Shown here in pieces: positions 63,092 through 64,000 of a DNA stretch of 64,000 nt (its first letter is position 1; each line of letters begins with the position of its first letter). This DNA is from Burkholderiaceae bacterium (GTDB lineage Bacteria; Pseudomonadota; Gammaproteobacteria; Burkholderiales; Burkholderiaceae_E), in NCBI GenBank assembly GCA_023954015.1, contig JAMLIS010000002.1, forward strand, positions 186,001 through 250,000, given 5' to 3'. The translations under genes and the position numbers were made by a program. The notes below the pieces were generated by a model. That model was not told where the DNA came from. It was given only the letters and a program-made list of their open reading frames with translations, and searched no databases.

Positions 63092-63119
63092 TGTGTATGT
63101 CAATTCAGCTACATACACA
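63092..63119. promoter_or_regulatory. Operator palindrome of vapBC
   Basis: TGTGTATGT and ACATACACA form a perfect 9-base inverted repeat with 10 bases between. The repeat ends three bases before the vapB start and is far richer in A and T than its surroundings. VapB antitoxins usually bind such palindromes to repress their own operon. Confidence 0.75.
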
Positions 63120-63122
63120 CCC

Positions 63123-63317
63123 ATGAGAACCAACATCGTGATCGACGACAGATTGATGGAGGACGCGTTGCGCGCAACGGGTTTGAAGACCAAGCGCGAA
63201 GCGGTCGAACTGGGCCTGCGAACACTGCTGCGCCTGCGCAAACAGGAAGAGCTGCGACGCCTGCGCGGAAAGATCGACTGGCAGGGCGATCTCGACGCGA
63301 TGCGGACCGACAAGTGA
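63123..63317 (+). CDS. vapB: Antitoxin VapB
   Basis: This 64-residue protein has an N-terminal ribbon-helix-helix type DNA-binding part (MRTNIVIDDRLMEDALRATG and KTKREAVELGLRTLLRLRKQ) and a C-terminal toxin-binding tail with KIDWQGDLDAMRTDK. It matches the VapB family that pairs with PIN-domain toxins. The vapC start overlaps its stop as GTGA. An operator palindrome lies directly upstream. Confidence 0.92.
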   Translation: MRTNIVIDDRLMEDALRATGLKTKREAVELGLRTLLRLRKQEELRRLRGKIDWQGDLDAMRTDK

Positions 63318-63715
63318 TCCTTGTCGACTCGAGCGTCTGGGTCGACTATTTTCGCGGAGTGCCTTCGCCGGAGGCCGAGATGCTCGATCGCCTGCTCGGA
63401 CACGAGCTGCTCGCCATCGGCGACCTGATCCTCGCCGAAGTCCTGCAGGGATTCGACAAAGACTCGACCTTCGAAGCGGCCCGGAAGCTGCTCACAGCGC
63501 TCGACGTCGTCGAACTCGGCGGTCGGGAGGTCGCGATCCAGGCTGCGAAAAACTTCCGCCGGCTACGAAAGCTGGGAATCACCGTGCGAAAGACCATCGA
63601 CACCATCATCGCCACGCGATGCATCGAGAGTGGATTCACACTGCTGCATCGCGATCACGATTTCGAGCCGTTCGCCGTGCATCTCGATCTGAAGGTCGTG
63701 TCCTGCGGACCGTGA
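63314..63715 (+). CDS. vapC: Toxin VapC (PIN-domain ribonuclease)
   Basis: This 133-residue PIN-domain ribonuclease begins at a GTG coupled to vapB. The acidic metal-binding residues are in MILVDSSVWVDYFRG, LILAEVLQGF, KTIDTIIATRC and LLHRDHDFEPF. All four positions are intact, so the toxin is probably active. VapC toxins usually cut initiator tRNA or other RNA. The pair lies next to a tRNA fragment and may belong to an acquired segment. Confidence 0.93.
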   Translation: MILVDSSVWVDYFRGVPSPEAEMLDRLLGHELLAIGDLILAEVLQGFDKDSTFEAARKLLTALDVVELGGREVAIQAAKNFRRLRKLGITVRKTIDTIIATRCIESGFTLLHRDHDFEPFAVHLDLKVVSCGP

Positions 63716-63748
63716 GCCTGCCCGGTCGTCCGAATCTTCCGCGGGATT

Positions 63749-63798
63749 TGGGGTGGGCGATGGGATTCGAACCCACGACAACCGGAATCACAATCCGG
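63749..63798 (-). pseudogene. 3' fragment of tRNA-His (probable integration-site scar)
   Basis: Read on the minus strand the piece has the anticodon stem-loop (CCGGA, TTGTGAT with anticodon GTG, TCCGG), variable loop, T-arm (GTGGG, TTCGAAT, CCCAT), acceptor 3' strand CGCCCAC, discriminator C and an encoded CCA. The 5' acceptor strand and the D-arm are missing: the 26 bases before the anticodon stem do not resemble a tRNA. Such 3' halves are the usual product of integration by tyrosine recombinases into tRNA genes. Confidence 0.8.
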
Positions 63799-64000
63799 CG
63801 GCAGTACGAGCACTGACGCGGGTTTCCAGCCGATTCGTTGCAATATACAGCGGCGCTACTCTATAGCAAACCCGAGGGCGCAATTGGCGAGGTGGAACCT
63901 CGCCTTCATCGCGATGCTTCGTAAGCCCGCACTCATCGGCCTGCCTTGGCGCGTTGCTGCTCGTGTGTGACCAATCCTCGCCCACAATCAGAATTACGAC

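Noticed and set aside
63749..63824. A complete tRNA-His gene
   Set aside because: The 26 bases where the 5' acceptor strand and D-arm should be do not pair with the 3' strand CGCCCAC and lack the conserved D-arm bases.
63799..64000. Further coding sequence or an integrase at the right edge
   Set aside because: The last 200 bases have no convincing frame or ribosome site; nothing recognisable is seen besides the tRNA fragment at its left.

Overview
The window comes from a GC-rich betaproteobacterium, most likely a member of the Burkholderiales. The evidence is the codon use, the FlhDC-headed flagellar hierarchy, the FlgL-to-FlgB operon running back to back with flgAMN, the cheRDB/cheYAW arrangement with a CheZ, and a SenA/SenB pair of the type described in Burkholderiales. 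I cannot name a genus from sequence alone.

Positions 1-52,900 are one nearly uninterrupted motility and chemotaxis locus. From left to right it holds: the start of an EAL/HDOD-type signalling gene (1-560, cut by the window edge); the rod/hook operon flgBCDEFGHIJKL on the minus strand; flgAMN on the plus strand; two chemoreceptor genes, fliA, flhG, flhF, flhA and flhB (minus); motAB and flhDC (minus); fliC, fliD, fliS, fliT and a PilZ brake protein (plus); fliE (minus) divergent from fliFGHIJK and fliLMNOPQR (plus); and a chemotaxis operon read on the minus strand as cheR-cheD-cheB-small protein-cheY1-cheA-cheW-chemoreceptor-cheY2-cheZ-HD-GYP. Most neighbouring genes abut or overlap by a few bases, so translational coupling is likely.

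The control logic can be partly read from the DNA. Sites of the form T(A/C)(A)A-N15-GCCGATAA, the flagellar sigma-28 pattern, lie before fliC, fliS, flgM, motA, cheR and one chemoreceptor. Inverted repeats resembling FlhDC boxes lie before flgB, flhB, fliL and between fliE and fliF. In three of these the box is followed at a fixed 23-base distance by a TATAAT-like element. This fits the order FlhDC, then hook-basal body and FliA, then FlgM-gated late genes. C-di-GMP proteins (HD-GYP, GGDEF, PilZ, EAL/HDOD-like) are interspersed and probably tune motility.

Positions 53,000-64,000 are accessory. They hold a NarX/NarL-type two-component pair whose kinase carries a degenerate receiver, a DUF1993 gene coupled to an enoyl-CoA hydratase-like gene, divergent senB and senA (selenoneine synthesis) without a local senC, a diguanylate cyclase, an FAD oxidoreductase with a Bug-type periplasmic binding protein, a vapBC toxin-antitoxin pair with a clear operator palindrome, and a 3' fragment of tRNA-His that looks like an integration-site scar.

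No new complete system is proven. The leads most worth following are a 127-residue protein between cheB and cheY1 that carries the CheZ-type DxxxQ motif, the FlhG with a lost P-loop, the tandemly repeated acidic linker of FlhF, the pseudo-receiver kinase, and the possible flagellar-type promoters in front of non-flagellar genes.
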